Assembly: GCF_003386165.1 (NCBI RefSeq)
Contig: NZ_QRDV01000001.1
Location: 1,285,124-1,349,123, forward strand
Direction of reading: 5' to 3'
Length of the DNA: 64,000 bases
Origin: Winogradskyella eximia
Lineage (GTDB): Bacteria > Bacteroidota > Bacteroidia > Flavobacteriales > Flavobacteriaceae
Under the pieces are notes generated by a model that did no database searches, was not told the DNA's origin, and saw only the letters and a list, made by a program, of their open reading frames with translations. A program made the position numbers and the translations under genes. Numbering within the stretch: the first letter of the stretch is position 1; every line of letters starts with the position of its first letter. Shown here piece by piece: positions 28,454 to 38,230 of the stretch.

Positions 28454-29740
28454 ATGTCATTTAAATCTTTGGGCCTATCTGAGCCTTTACTTAAAGCTAT
28501 CCAGAAAAAAGGATACGAAACACCTTCACCAATTCAAGCAAAAGCCATTCCTCCTGTATTAGAAGGAAGAGATGTTTTAGCATCAGCACAAACAGGAACT
28601 GGAAAAACAGCAGGTTTTACATTGCCATTGCTACACTTATTATCTAATGGTCCTGAGCAAAGGCACAGACCGATTAGAGCTTTAATATTAACTCCAACTC
28701 GTGAGTTAGCAGCTCAAGTTTATGCCAATGTTAAAGAGTACAGTGAGTTTTTAAACATTAGAAGTACGGTTATTTTTGGTGGAGTAAATCAGAAACCACA
28801 AGTTAATAAATTAAGTCAAGGAGTAGATGTTTTGGTAGCAACACCAGGACGTTTAATAGATTTAGAAAACCAAGGAGTTTTATCTTTAAATAAAGTAGAG
28901 ATATTTGTTTTAGATGAAGCAGATCGCATGTTAGATATGGGTTTTTTACGCGATATAGAACGCGTTATGAAACTTATGCCAGCGAAACGTCAGAACCTTA
29001 TGTTCTCGGCAACGTTTTCAAAAGATATTAAGAAACTAGCCTATTCAATACTTAATAATCCTATTCAAGTTGAAGCGACACCTGAAAATACAGCAGTTGA
29101 GGTTATTGAGCAAAAAGTCTATCGTGTTGCCAAAGGCAAAAAAACAGGATTGATTATAAAGTTGATTTCTGAAGGGAATTGGAAACAGGTTTTAGTGTTT
29201 ACAAGAACCAAACATGGAGCCAATAAGCTTTGCAAAAAGATGATAAGCGATGGTATTACAGCAGCAGCGATTCACGGAAATAAAAGTCAAGGAGCAAGAA
29301 CCAAGGCATTAGCAGGATTCAAAAATGGATCGGTTAGAGTTTTAGTAGCTACAGATATTGCAGCAAGAGGTTTAGATATACCATTGTTGCCACATGTTAT
29401 TAATTTTGAATTGCCTAATATTTCTGAAGACTACGTTCATAGAATAGGTAGAACAGGTAGAGCAGGAGCCAGTGGAGAAGCAATTTCTTTAGTAAGTGCA
29501 GATGAAACTACATTTTTACGCGATATTGAGAAGTTGATTGATATGAAGATTGAAGTTGAAATCCTTGAAGGTTTCGAACCAGATCCTAATGCTTCAACAG
29601 AACCGATTAAGCCAGGTCAGAATAGAAATCAAGGTCGTGGTAGAGGTTCTAATAATAGAAATTCAGGAAAGGCTAAAAGCTCTAGTTCAGACCGAAATAA
29701 AAGTAGAAATCGTAATCGAAATAATGATAACAGACGTTAG
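28454..29740 (+). CDS. DEAD-box RNA helicase (RhlE-like)
   Basis: This 428-aa helicase has all core motifs in order: the Q motif ([10 protein letters not shown]), I (AQTGTGKT), Ia (PTRELAAQ), GG, II (DEAD), III (SAT), IV-V ([10 protein letters not shown]) and VI ([10 protein letters not shown]). A basic, Arg/Asn/Ser-rich tail (about 375-428) favours RNA binding and suggests an RhlE-type enzyme in RNA remodelling, ribosome assembly or cold adaptation. A TAACTTCG box at 28391 may be its -7. It is followed closely by two tiny genes. Confidence 0.95.
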   Translation: MSFKSLGLSEPLLKAIQKKGYETPSPIQAKAIPPVLEGRDVLASAQTGTGKTAGFTLPLLHLLSNGPEQRHRPIRALILTPTRELAAQVYANVKEYSEFLNIRSTVIFGGVNQKPQVNKLSQGVDVLVATPGRLIDLENQGVLSLNKVEIFVLDEADRMLDMGFLRDIERVMKLMPAKRQNLMFSATFSKDIKKLAYSILNNPIQVEATPENTAVEVIEQKVYRVAKGKKTGLIIKLISEGNWKQVLVFTRTKHGANKLCKKMISDGITAAAIHGNKSQGARTKALAGFKNGSVRVLVATDIAARGLDIPLLPHVINFELPNISEDYVHRIGRTGRAGASGEAISLVSADETTFLRDIEKLIDMKIEVEILEGFEPDPNASTEPIKPGQNRNQGRGRGSNNRNSGKAKSSSSDRNKSRNRNRNNDNRR

Positions 29741-29743
29741 GCA

Positions 29744-29959
29744 ATGACTTCAGCTTTAAAAGATAAAATCATAGCGGTTTGCGATAAAAAGATTGTTCAA
29801 AAAGGGACCAATGTTGGCATTTCATTCTATGCGTTTTTTAAAAACAAAAATGATAATCCAGAGTTATTAATGGAAGCTGCGACGTGGTGGATTCAAACAC
29901 ACCAATTAGATCATTTTGAAAAAGCGGTTAAGATTAAAGAATTAGTTAAAAGTTTATAG
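29744..29959 (+). CDS. Small conserved protein (DUF6500-like)
   Basis: A 71-aa protein starting 4 bp after the helicase stop codon. It is soluble and helical with a Trp-Trp pair ([12 protein letters not shown]). It looks like a short family of unknown function that I recall as DUF6500, but I cannot confirm that. Its position makes it a cotranscribed partner of the helicase. Confidence 0.7.
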   Translation: MTSALKDKIIAVCDKKIVQKGTNVGISFYAFFKNKNDNPELLMEAATWWIQTHQLDHFEKAVKIKELVKSL

Positions 29960-29960
29960 T

Positions 29961-30188
29961 TTGTCAACGCAACCTAATAACCCACTTCACGGAGTAAAAT
30001 TAGAACAGATCATAATAGAGCTGCAAGCACATTATGGCTGGGAATATATGGGCTATCAAATTAATATTCGCTGTTTTACCGATAACCCTTCTGTTAAGTC
30101 GAGTTTAAAATTTTTGAGACGTACACCTTGGGCAAGAACTAAGGTCGAAAATATGTATTTGGACTATTTAAAAAAGAATAAGAAATAG
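29961..30188 (+). CDS. VF530-family DNA-binding protein
   Basis: A 75-aa protein with the VF530 signature: [37 protein letters not shown] and [11 protein letters not shown]. The family is annotated as small DNA-binding proteins from structural work. It begins with TTG one base after the previous stop codon; no ATG lies between, so the TTG start is forced. It is probably the last gene of the helicase operon. Confidence 0.88.
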   Translation: MSTQPNNPLHGVKLEQIIIELQAHYGWEYMGYQINIRCFTDNPSVKSSLKFLRRTPWARTKVENMYLDYLKKNKK

Positions 30189-30233
30189 TCCTTCTTTGAT
30201 TTGTCTTTAAAAGATAGCATCAAAATTCGGACT
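30187..30233. terminator. Imperfect hairpin between convergent genes
   Basis: AGTCC...GGACT encloses TTTGAT...ATCAAA and TCTT...AAGA in nested register, with internal loops. It lies exactly between the VF530 gene and yitT, which converge. The T-runs are poor. Confidence 0.35.
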
Positions 30234-31123
30234 TAAATTTTAGGTAATGTCTTACCTTTTTTCTTGTCTAGATAATGACGTAATACCCCTCCTTTTACAT
30301 TATTTACATCAAACTCAACGATAAACGCATTTTCGTCTATTTCTTCAATGATGCGATGCATTTTTTTGATGTCTATACGGTTAATTATAGTATGAATAAT
30401 ATCAAAATCTTGCTGAGGTCCATTACTTCCAAATCCTTTAGAGCCTTTGTAGGTGGTTAGGCCTACTCCCAATTCAATCATAATAGCATGCTTAATTTTA
30501 GCATAGTCATTAGAAACGATAGTAACACCAATAAAATCTTCAAAACCTTCAATAGTCATGTCAGTCACTTTTGCAGTAACGATATACGTGAGAATTGAGT
30601 AGAGCGCTATTTCTAGAGAGACAACCATTGCTGTAATACTGAATAATATAATATTGAATATAAGGATTACTCTACCTATGCTTAATCCAAATTTATCATT
30701 CAGATAAATCCCTAAAATTTCTGATCCATCTAAAACAGATCCATTTCTGATAGCAATGCCAATACCTCCACCTAAACATAAACCTCCAAAAATGGATATT
30801 AAGAGTTTGTCGTCTGTAATGGTGTCGTAATTTCCAAAATGAATCAATGATGCAAAAGCAAGAATACTAAGAATGGACTTTATAACAATGCGTTTAGAAA
30901 CCGTATAATAGCCAAGAATTAAAAATGGCAAACTGAAGATGACCAATAGTAATGAAATGTCTACTCCGATAACTCTATTGACTAATAGGGCTATTCCTGT
31001 AACACCTCCATCCATAAAGCCATTAGGTAATAAAAAAGCTTTTAAACCAATACTAGCTAGAATAATACCTAGCGTAATTTGACCAAATTCAGAAAAAAAA
31101 TTATAGGTTTTAGAGTGCTTCAT
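30233..31123 (-). CDS. YitT family membrane protein
   Basis: This 296-aa protein has five or six N-terminal membrane helices (YitT_membrane, DUF161) with the typical GGVTGIALLV and GSVLDGSEILGI segments, and a C-terminal cytoplasmic DUF2179 domain (about 200-280, with VEFDVNNVKGG). This two-part layout is diagnostic for YitT proteins. Function is unclear; a transporter role is suspected for the family. Confidence 0.9.
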   Translation of the reverse strand: MKHSKTYNFFSEFGQITLGIILASIGLKAFLLPNGFMDGGVTGIALLVNRVIGVDISLLLVIFSLPFLILGYYTVSKRIVIKSILSILAFASLIHFGNYDTITDDKLLISIFGGLCLGGGIGIAIRNGSVLDGSEILGIYLNDKFGLSIGRVILIFNIILFSITAMVVSLEIALYSILTYIVTAKVTDMTIEGFEDFIGVTIVSNDYAKIKHAIMIELGVGLTTYKGSKGFGSNGPQQDFDIIHTIINRIDIKKMHRIIEEIDENAFIVEFDVNNVKGGVLRHYLDKKKGKTLPKI

Positions 31124-31185
31124 AATACGGTGTTAGATTAATGAAAAGTTACAAAAGGATAATCATTTAAATGTTATTTAGGAGT

Positions 31186-31217
31186 AAAAAACCTCTAGAA
31201 ATTCCAGAGGTTTTTTT
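31186..31217 (-). terminator. Terminator of the EF-hand gene
   Basis: CCTCT and AGAGG with inner GAA/TTC pairing, flanked by an A-run (31186-31191) and a T-run (31211-31217), so it works in both directions. It separates the EF-hand gene from yitT. Confidence 0.8.
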
Positions 31218-31277
31218 ATTTGTTTCTCACTTACGCTAAAACTTATGTGAGTATTTAGTTTTTAGAAAAACGAGTAA

Positions 31278-31610
31278 TTATTCTTTTTTCTTTTCAACTT
31301 TGATGGAGCTTGTTTGTTTTTTTCTGTTATCACCAAAAGCAACTTTGTATTCTTCTCTGTCAAGAGTTCCATTTTTATCTGAATCTAATTCTGTAAAGCG
31401 ATTTTCGTATCTTTCTTTCTTAGATTCATCTTTCATCATTAAAGATTTGAACTCTTCTAAAGTAATTAGATTATCAGAGTTTTTATCAAGTTGTAAAAAC
31501 ATTTTTTCTGATTTATGTTTTTTATCTGCAACCTTTTCTTGAGCACCTACAAAAGAAAATGAAGCAACTGCAATTATAAAAATTCCGGTTTTTAATGTTT
31601 TAGTAATCAT
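31278..31610 (-). CDS. Secreted EF-hand protein
   Basis: A 110-aa protein with a signal peptide (about 1-23, ending VGAQ) and two canonical EF-hand loops: DKNSDNLITLEE (about 42-53) and DSDKNGTLDREE (about 74-85), with Asp and Glu at the Ca2+-coordinating positions. It is probably a periplasmic calcium-binding protein. It has a Lys-rich C-terminus and stands alone between terminators. Confidence 0.88.
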   Translation of the reverse strand: MITKTLKTGIFIIAVASFSFVGAQEKVADKKHKSEKMFLQLDKNSDNLITLEEFKSLMMKDESKKERYENRFTELDSDKNGTLDREEYKVAFGDNRKKQTSSIKVEKKKE

Positions 31611-31680
31611 TGTAATATGATTTAGGATTTGTTTAAAATTTAGACCAATATAAGCGAAAAAGGTCTAATCACCATAAAAA

Positions 31681-32133
31681 TTATTTTATTTGTCGTAATC
31701 CTTCATAAACTACGATGCCAACAGCATTCGCTAAATTTAGACTTCGAATGGATTTACTATAAAGTGGAATTTTAAATAATTGTGTTTTATATCGTTCTAT
31801 GAGTGGCTTAGGTAATCCTACAGATTCTTTCCCAAAAACTAAAAACATATCGTCCGTAAAATCGATATCCCAATGTGTTTTTGTGCCATAGCTAGATAAT
31901 AAAACCATTTTAGCATCTTTATTTTTTAAGAAGAATTCGTCTATATTATCATAGTAGATGACCTCTAAATGCTGCCAATAATCTAATCCTGCTCGTTTAA
32001 GACGTTTATCATCGATTTCAAAACCAAATGGTTTTACTAAATGTAATTTAGAGCCTGTTGCTAATGCTAAACGTCCAATGTTACCAGTATTGTTTGGTAT
32101 TTCGGGTTCTATAAGTACAATATTAAGTGGCAT
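31681..32133 (-). CDS. trmL: tRNA (cytidine(34)-2'-O)-methyltransferase TrmL
   Basis: This 150-aa SPOUT methyltransferase has EPEIPNNTGNIGRLALATG at the N-terminus and the knot motifs LVFGKESVGLP and SIRSLNLANAVGI. It methylates the wobble ribose of tRNA-Leu in E. coli. The length is normal. Its start overlaps the small membrane protein gene by 11 bp, so it is the last gene of a trpA-led unit. Confidence 0.95.
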   Translation of the reverse strand: MPLNIVLIEPEIPNNTGNIGRLALATGSKLHLVKPFGFEIDDKRLKRAGLDYWQHLEVIYYDNIDEFFLKNKDAKMVLLSSYGTKTHWDIDFTDDMFLVFGKESVGLPKPLIERYKTQLFKIPLYSKSIRSLNLANAVGIVVYEGLRQIK

Positions 32134-32347
32134 TTTTACGTGTAATTTTAATAAAAATTAATCTTATTAATAACAGAAATGGAAAGCCATGAAATACCAC
32201 ATCAAACCAATCTTTTAATGTCATTCCGTGTGCTCCACCTTCAATCCATCTTATTTTTCCAATGATATGAGGTTCTGGAAAAAAAGGTGCTAAACCTAAT
32301 GTTAGGCATAGTAGAAGTATAATACGCCAATCGTTAAGGATTTTCAT
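32123..32347 (-). CDS. Small membrane protein of unknown function
   Basis: A 74-aa protein with two hydrophobic helices (about 8-25 and 48-68) separated by IRWIEGGAHGM. It sits 1 nt after the trpA stop and overlaps trmL by 11 bp, a sign of coupled translation. No function assigned; similar small proteins occur next to trpA in related flavobacteria as far as I recall. Confidence 0.7.
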   Translation of the reverse strand: MKILNDWRIILLLCLTLGLAPFFPEPHIIGKIRWIEGGAHGMTLKDWFDVVFHGFPFLLLIRLIFIKITRKNAT

Positions 32348-32348
32348 A

Positions 32349-33110
32349 TTATCGGATGGAGGTTATGAAGCTATCGATGGAGTTGATGCCGTTATTACTG
32401 ATATACTTAATAAATGCACTCCCAATAATGGCGCCTTTACCATACTGCGTGGCTTGCGTAAAAGTTTCATTGTTAGAAATTCCAAAACCTACTATTTGTG
32501 GGTTGCTTAATTTCATATCTGCAATACGCTTAAAATAATTGGTTTGTTCGTCTCCAAAACCAGAATTACCACCAGTTACACTGGCAGAACTTACCATATA
32601 AATAAAGCCATTAGAAACAGAATTGATATAACGAATGCGTTCTTCTGAAGTTTGAGGAGTAATTAAAAGAACATTAATTAAACCATATTTTTCAAAAATT
32701 GATTTATAATCGGAGTGGTAAACGTCTACAGGTAAATCAGGAATGATGAGTCCATCAATTCCTACTTCTTCACATTTTTTACAGAAGGCTTCAATACCAT
32801 ATTGAAACATTGGGTTAAAATAGCCCATTATAATCAATGGGATGTTAACCGATTTACGAATATCTTTGAGTTGCTCAAACAATAATTCGCTAGTCATGCC
32901 ATTTTTTAATGCTTGTGTAGAACTTGCTTGTATTGTTGGTCCATCTGCTAAAGGATCACTAAAAGGTAGACCAATTTCTATCATATCTACACCACTTTTT
33001 TCTAGATTTTCAATGATGGTAACTGTATCATCTACATTTGGATAACCTGCTGTAAAGTAGATGGATAAAAGCTTTTTGTCTTCTGCTAATTTTTGGTTTA
33101 TTCTGTTCAA
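32349..33110 (-). CDS. trpA: Tryptophan synthase alpha chain
   Basis: A 253-aa TIM-barrel protein with MIEIGLPFSDPLADGP, carrying the catalytic Glu45 and Asp56 (the equivalents of Salmonella Glu49 and Asp60), and the C-terminal VGFGISNNE loop that binds the substrate phosphate. It splits indole-3-glycerol phosphate and passes indole to TrpB. The region upstream (33111-33405) is noncoding and the next gene is on the other strand, so trpB is not its neighbour. Confidence 0.97.
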   Translation of the reverse strand: MNRINQKLAEDKKLLSIYFTAGYPNVDDTVTIIENLEKSGVDMIEIGLPFSDPLADGPTIQASSTQALKNGMTSELLFEQLKDIRKSVNIPLIIMGYFNPMFQYGIEAFCKKCEEVGIDGLIIPDLPVDVYHSDYKSIFEKYGLINVLLITPQTSEERIRYINSVSNGFIYMVSSASVTGGNSGFGDEQTNYFKRIADMKLSNPQIVGFGISNNETFTQATQYGKGAIIGSAFIKYISNNGINSIDSFITSIR

Positions 33111-33405
33111 AATTTAAGTTTTGTTATTGGGTAGTGAACTTTAGAAATTTTCACGGTAATTTGTTTAATGTAAAAGTATAACTTAAATACGAAACTTTTG
33201 TATTTTGATAAAACCTTCTTTTTCTACATTAGTGTATTTGTAAAGCTTGTTTCCATCGTTAAATTTAGAGATGTATTTTTAAAAACTATATTGGCACAGT
33301 AATTGAAATTATGCGATGCTAACAGATGTACTTGCCTAATTAGTTGTTTAAATAAATGATTAATAGGAAACAGTGCGATAAGGTAAAAACAATAAAATTA
33401 AATTC
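33111..33405. other. 295-bp noncoding region upstream of trpA
   Basis: AT-rich, with no ORF and no trace of trpB. No TRAP or T-box leader, leader peptide with Trp codons, or terminator hairpin is apparent. It must contain the divergent promoters of trpA and the beta-helix gene. Confidence 0.5.
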
Positions 33406-34998
33406 ATGAAACATATTATAAGTATCATAATTCTACTAAGTTCAGCAATTGCTTTTGCGCAAAATGAATTCCACGTTTTTCCTTTAGATGGTACAACAAT
33501 AGCCGGAACACCAAATGGAAATGGAAGTATAGATAATCCATGGGATTTGCAAACAGCATTATCGCAATCTCCCGAATACGTAAATGGAGGAGATACAATT
33601 TGGATTCACGAAGGTGTTTATAATGGAAGATTCATGAGTTTAATTCGGTCTTCAAACTCAAAATTTATTACAGTTTCAGCATTTAAAGATGATACTGTAA
33701 TACTAGATGGTAATGTATCTACGGAAGGCAAATATGTATTGGAGGTTAAAGGAGGTAAAGTAATATTTAGAAATTTTGAAGTGACCTATTTAGGAGATTT
33801 TCCGAGGTTGTATTCAGATAAAAATATTAGAGGAGCTAACGGAATTAATCATATTTCTGGTGAATGTAAATTTCAGAATTTAAAGATTTATAATATTCCT
33901 GGACTAGGGTTTGGGTCGTGGAAATCAACAGGAGGATCTGTAATAGAAGATTGTATTATTTATAATAATGGTATTATCGGAAAAGAAAGAGGTTTTGGTG
34001 AAGGTATGTATGTTCAAAATCATAGCGATAATACAAGGATCATTAGAAACAACATCATTTTTAATAATTATTATAAAGGTGTAGAGATTTGGTCTGCAAG
34101 TTCAGGTCAAAATAAAGAATTTGTTAAAAATATAACCTTAAGTGGTAATGTTATATTCAATAATGGAATTCCCTCAGGAAGACATCAAGGCAATGTAATT
34201 ATAGCAAGTAATGACAGAGAAAGTGTAAATATTGCCAAGCATATTAAAGTAGAAAACAATGTATTATATCACAACGTAGATTTTATTAAAAACAATAAAT
34301 TAGGTGATGCTTCGTCTTTGCTTTTGGGTTTTATAAAACAAGCACTTGTTGAAGATATTATAGTTACAGATAATGTAATTATTGGACAAAACAACGCTTT
34401 CAGTATTTTGCATGCTAAATCTGTTTTGTTTAAAAATAATACGGTTTATACAGGTTATGTGCATTTTGATAGATCAACGTTACCAGGTTTAGAGTCGCAG
34501 TTAATTCAAATGGATCATAATAACTACTTTTCTAAAAGAGGAGTGCCTTTTAGAATTTCAAAACACAAAGATTATACGCTAACAGACTGGCAAAATACTT
34601 TTAAAATTGATACACATAGTTCAGCTGGAGCCTTAAAAGATTTTGAAATTAATTCTGTTTTAAAAGTGAGTTCATTACATACAAAACCAAGTCACTTTAA
34701 TGTTGTGCTTTTAGAAAAAAATGGAAATGATGTTGAAGTTAATTTTAGTGATTATAATATCGAAGAAGGTATGACTTATAAAATCTATGATATTGAAAAC
34801 AGTCATAAGGTTTTAAAATCTGGTAAAATCACAAAAACTTTAAAAGTTAGTTTCCCTATGAATTTGACGAATTTTGAGAAGCCATTACACAATACTTTGG
34901 CCATAAAATCTGCTGATAATTTTGGAGTATTTAGAATTGAATTCGAAAAATCAGAAAAGAAAAGTTTTTTCAAACGCTTATTCGGTTGGTTGTTTTAA
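33406..34998 (+). CDS. Secreted right-handed parallel beta-helix protein
   Basis: This 530-aa protein has a signal peptide (about 1-18, ending AFAQ). A GDTIWIHEGVYNGRF start then leads into repeated Asn/Ile ladders (NNIIFNNYYKGVEIW, NNVLYHNVDFI), the pattern of pectate-lyase-like or Pel-type beta-helices. Such proteins bind or cut polysaccharides. No catalytic residues can be assigned and no polysaccharide locus surrounds it, so enzyme activity is open. The C-terminus is basic and aromatic (FFKRLFGWLF) rather than a T9SS sorting domain. Confidence 0.75.
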   Translation: MKHIISIIILLSSAIAFAQNEFHVFPLDGTTIAGTPNGNGSIDNPWDLQTALSQSPEYVNGGDTIWIHEGVYNGRFMSLIRSSNSKFITVSAFKDDTVILDGNVSTEGKYVLEVKGGKVIFRNFEVTYLGDFPRLYSDKNIRGANGINHISGECKFQNLKIYNIPGLGFGSWKSTGGSVIEDCIIYNNGIIGKERGFGEGMYVQNHSDNTRIIRNNIIFNNYYKGVEIWSASSGQNKEFVKNITLSGNVIFNNGIPSGRHQGNVIIASNDRESVNIAKHIKVENNVLYHNVDFIKNNKLGDASSLLLGFIKQALVEDIIVTDNVIIGQNNAFSILHAKSVLFKNNTVYTGYVHFDRSTLPGLESQLIQMDHNNYFSKRGVPFRISKHKDYTLTDWQNTFKIDTHSSAGALKDFEINSVLKVSSLHTKPSHFNVVLLEKNGNDVEVNFSDYNIEEGMTYKIYDIENSHKVLKSGKITKTLKVSFPMNLTNFEKPLHNTLAIKSADNFGVFRIEFEKSEKKSFFKRLFGWLF

Positions 34999-35093
34999 GG
35001 ACTAAACACCATTTACTTAATTACACCAACTATTTTTAATAACTCCGTGTATAATTATAAACAAATTCTATCGTTATAGATTTGGGATTGAAT

Positions 35094-35101
35094 TATATTT
35101 G
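35094..35101 (+). promoter_or_regulatory. -7 box for the TPR-barrel pair
   Basis: TATATTTG, 36 bp before the start codon, matches the consensus. A second exact match, TAGATTTG, lies at 35077-35084. Neither has a clear -33. Confidence 0.45.
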
Positions 35102-35136
35102 ACACTAAATAAAATCATCAAAAAAACGTAAAACTA

Positions 35137-38100
35137 ATGATGTTACTTAAAAAACAGTTAATCATCGTTTTTCTTGTAGTTTCTTCGCTTGCAATGGCTC
35201 AAAAATCGGCTGTTTATACTAGTGATTTACAAGATTATCAAAAAGCATTAACCTTATACAATAACAAACAATATCGTGCAGCTCAGTCTTTGTTTGATAA
35301 TGTTAAAGACAATACAGACGACATAACCATACAATCCGATTGTGCTTATTATATCGCAAATTGTGCTGTGCGTTTAAATCAGAATAATGCAGACGATTTA
35401 ATCACGGAATTTGTTGAAGATTACCCAACAAGTACTAAAAGAAATACAGCTTTTTTAGATGTTGCAGACTATTACTTTGATAATGGAAAATATGCGTATG
35501 CACGTAAATGGTATGAGAAGTTAGACGAAGGTAGCATAGCGCGTTCAGAAAAAGAGCGTTTCAATTTTAATTATGGTTATGCTTTATATTCAACTAAAGA
35601 TGAAAAGAAAGCGACTAAGTATTTAAATAGAGTTGTAAACTCTAAAGAATATGGTTCTCAAGCTAAATATTACATAGGTTTTTTAGCGTACCAAGGAGAT
35701 GATTACGATAAAGCGAATGAGTATTTTGATCAAGTAAGTGATAACGAAAAGTACAAGGAAAAATTATCTTATTACCAAGCAGACTTAAATTTCAAGTTAG
35801 GTAAATTTGAAAAAGCCATAGAGCTTGCCCAAGCACAATTACCAAGAAGTAATGCAGCTGAAAAATCAGAATTATCAAAAATTATTGGAGAAAGTTATTT
35901 CAATCTAGAGAAATACACTGAAGCTATTCCATATTTAAAAGACTATAAAGGAAAAGATAGAAAATGGAGTAATACCGATTATTATCAATTAGGTTATGCG
36001 TATTACAAGCAAAATGATTTTGAAAGCGCCATATCAGAATTCAATAAAATAATTGGAGGACAAAATTCAGTAGCGCAAAATGCATATTACCATTTAGGAG
36101 AAAGTTACATCAATCTAAACAAAAAGCAGGAAGCTTTAAATGCCTTTAGAAATGCATCACAAATGGATTTTGATGCTAAAATTCAAGAAGATGCTTGGTT
36201 AAATTATGCTAAAATTAGTTACGAAATTGGAAATCCATACCAATCCGTTCCTCAGGTTTTAACAAGTTATTTAAAAGCCTATCCTAATTCTGGCTATAAA
36301 GAAGAGGTTGAAACACTCTTAATAGATTCTTACATTACATCAAAGAATTATAAAGAAGCCTTAGAACTTTTAAAAGGTAAAAATAGTTTTGAAAATAAAG
36401 CAGCTTACCAAAAAGTGGCCTTTTTTAGAGCTGTAGAATTATTTAATGAAAATAAATATAACGAGGCTTTAGGTTTATTTAAAGGCTCTTTAAAAGAACC
36501 AATAGATCCTGTTTTTGTTGCTAAAGCAACCTTTTGGAAAGCTGAAACAGAATACAATTTAACTAATTATAACGATGCTTTAATTGGCTTTAAACAGTTT
36601 GATGGTTATAGTGAATCTGCTGGTTTATCAGAAAACGAAAATCTAAATTACAATTTAGCATATACCTATTTTAAGCTGAAAGATTACGCTAACGCTTCTA
36701 ACTATTTTGAGAAATTTATAAAAAATAAGTCGAATGACAAACTACGTCAAAACGATGCTTATTTAAGATTGGCAGATGGCTATTTCGTCTCTAGTAAATA
36801 TCAGAATGCGATTGAAGCATACAAAAAAGCAATTCAGATTAATGAAATAGAAACAGACTATGCAGCTTTTCAAACAGCGATGAGTCAAGGGTATTTAGGA
36901 AAAGGTGCAGATAAGATTTCAGAATTAAAAGCCTTTATTAATCAGTATCCAAAATCGGCATTACGAGATGATGCTATGTATGAGTTGGCAAATTCTTATG
37001 TAAAATCTAACGAATCGGATAAAGCGATGCAAATGTACGATCGCCTAAATTCTGAATACAAAACAAGCGCCTTTACCTCTAAGGCCTTATTAAGACAAGG
37101 TTTGGTTTATTATAATGGTAATGATAATAATCGTGCATTAACCAAATTTAAACAAGTAGCAACAGACTTTCCAGGTTCTGGAGAAGCGGTTCAGGCGGTT
37201 TCAACAGTACGATTAATTTATATCGATTTAGGAAAAGTAGATGAATACGCAACGTGGGTGAGAACATTAGATTACGTTGAAGTTACAGACGTAGATTTAG
37301 ATAATGCAACCTATTTAGCAGCAGAAAAGCCATATTTAGATAATGAAACGGATAAAGCCATCCGCCAGTTTAATAAATATTTAAATGAATTTCCAAAAGG
37401 ACTTCATAATGAAAAAGCCCATTTTTATTTGGCGCAATTGTATTACAAAAAAGAATTGTTTGATAATGCACAACCTCATTTTAAAGCTGTTGTTGAAGCT
37501 TCAAAATCAGAATATACTGAACAAGCTATCGTAAAGCTTTGTGAGATTTATTTAGGTAAATCTAATTGGGAAAAAGCAGTGCCTATTTTAAAACGATTAG
37601 AGCTAGAAGCTGACTATCCTCAGAATGTGGTTTATGCACAATCTAATTTAATGAATGCTTATTACCAAACTGAAGATTACGTTAAAGCAGAAAGCTATGC
37701 TGAAAAAGTATTGAGCAATTCTAAATTAGATAACAAAGTTAAGAGTGATGCTAAATTAACAATTGCACGTTCTGCTATTAAAATTGGAGACGAAGCTAAA
37801 GCAAAAATAGCATATGCTGAGGTTGAAAAATTAGCAACAGGAAGTGTCGCTGCAGAAGCTTTATTTTACAACGGTTATTTTAAAAACAAAGCAGGAGATT
37901 ACGAAGCATCAAATACTACTATTCAAAAATTAGCAAAAGACTACGGCAGTTATAAATTGTTTAGTGCAAAAGGCTTGGTTGTAATGGCAAAGAACTTTTA
38001 TGCTTTAGGAGATGCATTTCAAGCTACTTATATTTTAGAAAGTGTAATTAGCAATTTCCCAGACTTTACAGAGGTTGTAACGGAAGCGAAAGCAGAATTG

Positions 38101-38160
38101 AATAAAATAAAAGCTGAAGAAGCAAAAACAAATTCATCAATCGAAACTGACGACAACTAA
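35137..38160 (+). CDS. Large periplasmic TPR protein
   Basis: This 1007-aa protein has a signal peptide (about 1-21, ending AMAQ), then TPR-type helices along almost the whole length (YQLGYAYYKQNDFESAI, AYYHLGESYINLNKKQEAL and many others, a dozen or more). It ends with a polar tail. TPR arrays scaffold protein complexes. It is followed after 70 bp by an outer-membrane barrel gene, an arrangement I recall as conserved in flavobacteria, so the two products may form an envelope complex. Substrate unknown. Confidence 0.85.
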   Translation: MMLLKKQLIIVFLVVSSLAMAQKSAVYTSDLQDYQKALTLYNNKQYRAAQSLFDNVKDNTDDITIQSDCAYYIANCAVRLNQNNADDLITEFVEDYPTSTKRNTAFLDVADYYFDNGKYAYARKWYEKLDEGSIARSEKERFNFNYGYALYSTKDEKKATKYLNRVVNSKEYGSQAKYYIGFLAYQGDDYDKANEYFDQVSDNEKYKEKLSYYQADLNFKLGKFEKAIELAQAQLPRSNAAEKSELSKIIGESYFNLEKYTEAIPYLKDYKGKDRKWSNTDYYQLGYAYYKQNDFESAISEFNKIIGGQNSVAQNAYYHLGESYINLNKKQEALNAFRNASQMDFDAKIQEDAWLNYAKISYEIGNPYQSVPQVLTSYLKAYPNSGYKEEVETLLIDSYITSKNYKEALELLKGKNSFENKAAYQKVAFFRAVELFNENKYNEALGLFKGSLKEPIDPVFVAKATFWKAETEYNLTNYNDALIGFKQFDGYSESAGLSENENLNYNLAYTYFKLKDYANASNYFEKFIKNKSNDKLRQNDAYLRLADGYFVSSKYQNAIEAYKKAIQINEIETDYAAFQTAMSQGYLGKGADKISELKAFINQYPKSALRDDAMYELANSYVKSNESDKAMQMYDRLNSEYKTSAFTSKALLRQGLVYYNGNDNNRALTKFKQVATDFPGSGEAVQAVSTVRLIYIDLGKVDEYATWVRTLDYVEVTDVDLDNATYLAAEKPYLDNETDKAIRQFNKYLNEFPKGLHNEKAHFYLAQLYYKKELFDNAQPHFKAVVEASKSEYTEQAIVKLCEIYLGKSNWEKAVPILKRLELEADYPQNVVYAQSNLMNAYYQTEDYVKAESYAEKVLSNSKLDNKVKSDAKLTIARSAIKIGDEAKAKIAYAEVEKLATGSVAAEALFYNGYFKNKAGDYEASNTTIQKLAKDYGSYKLFSAKGLVVMAKNFYALGDAFQATYILESVISNFPDFTEVVTEAKAELNKIKAEEAKTNSSIETDDN

Positions 38161-38230
38161 AGGTAACATTAATCAAACGGTCAGGTTCAACCTGTTCAAG
38201 CCAAGTTGAAGTATAAACAAAACATTTAAA

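Noticed and set aside
38182..38194. Palindrome CAGGTTCAACCTG between the TPR and barrel genes
   Set aside because: The one-base loop cannot form an RNA hairpin and the two genes look cotranscribed. An operator is possible, but there is no support.
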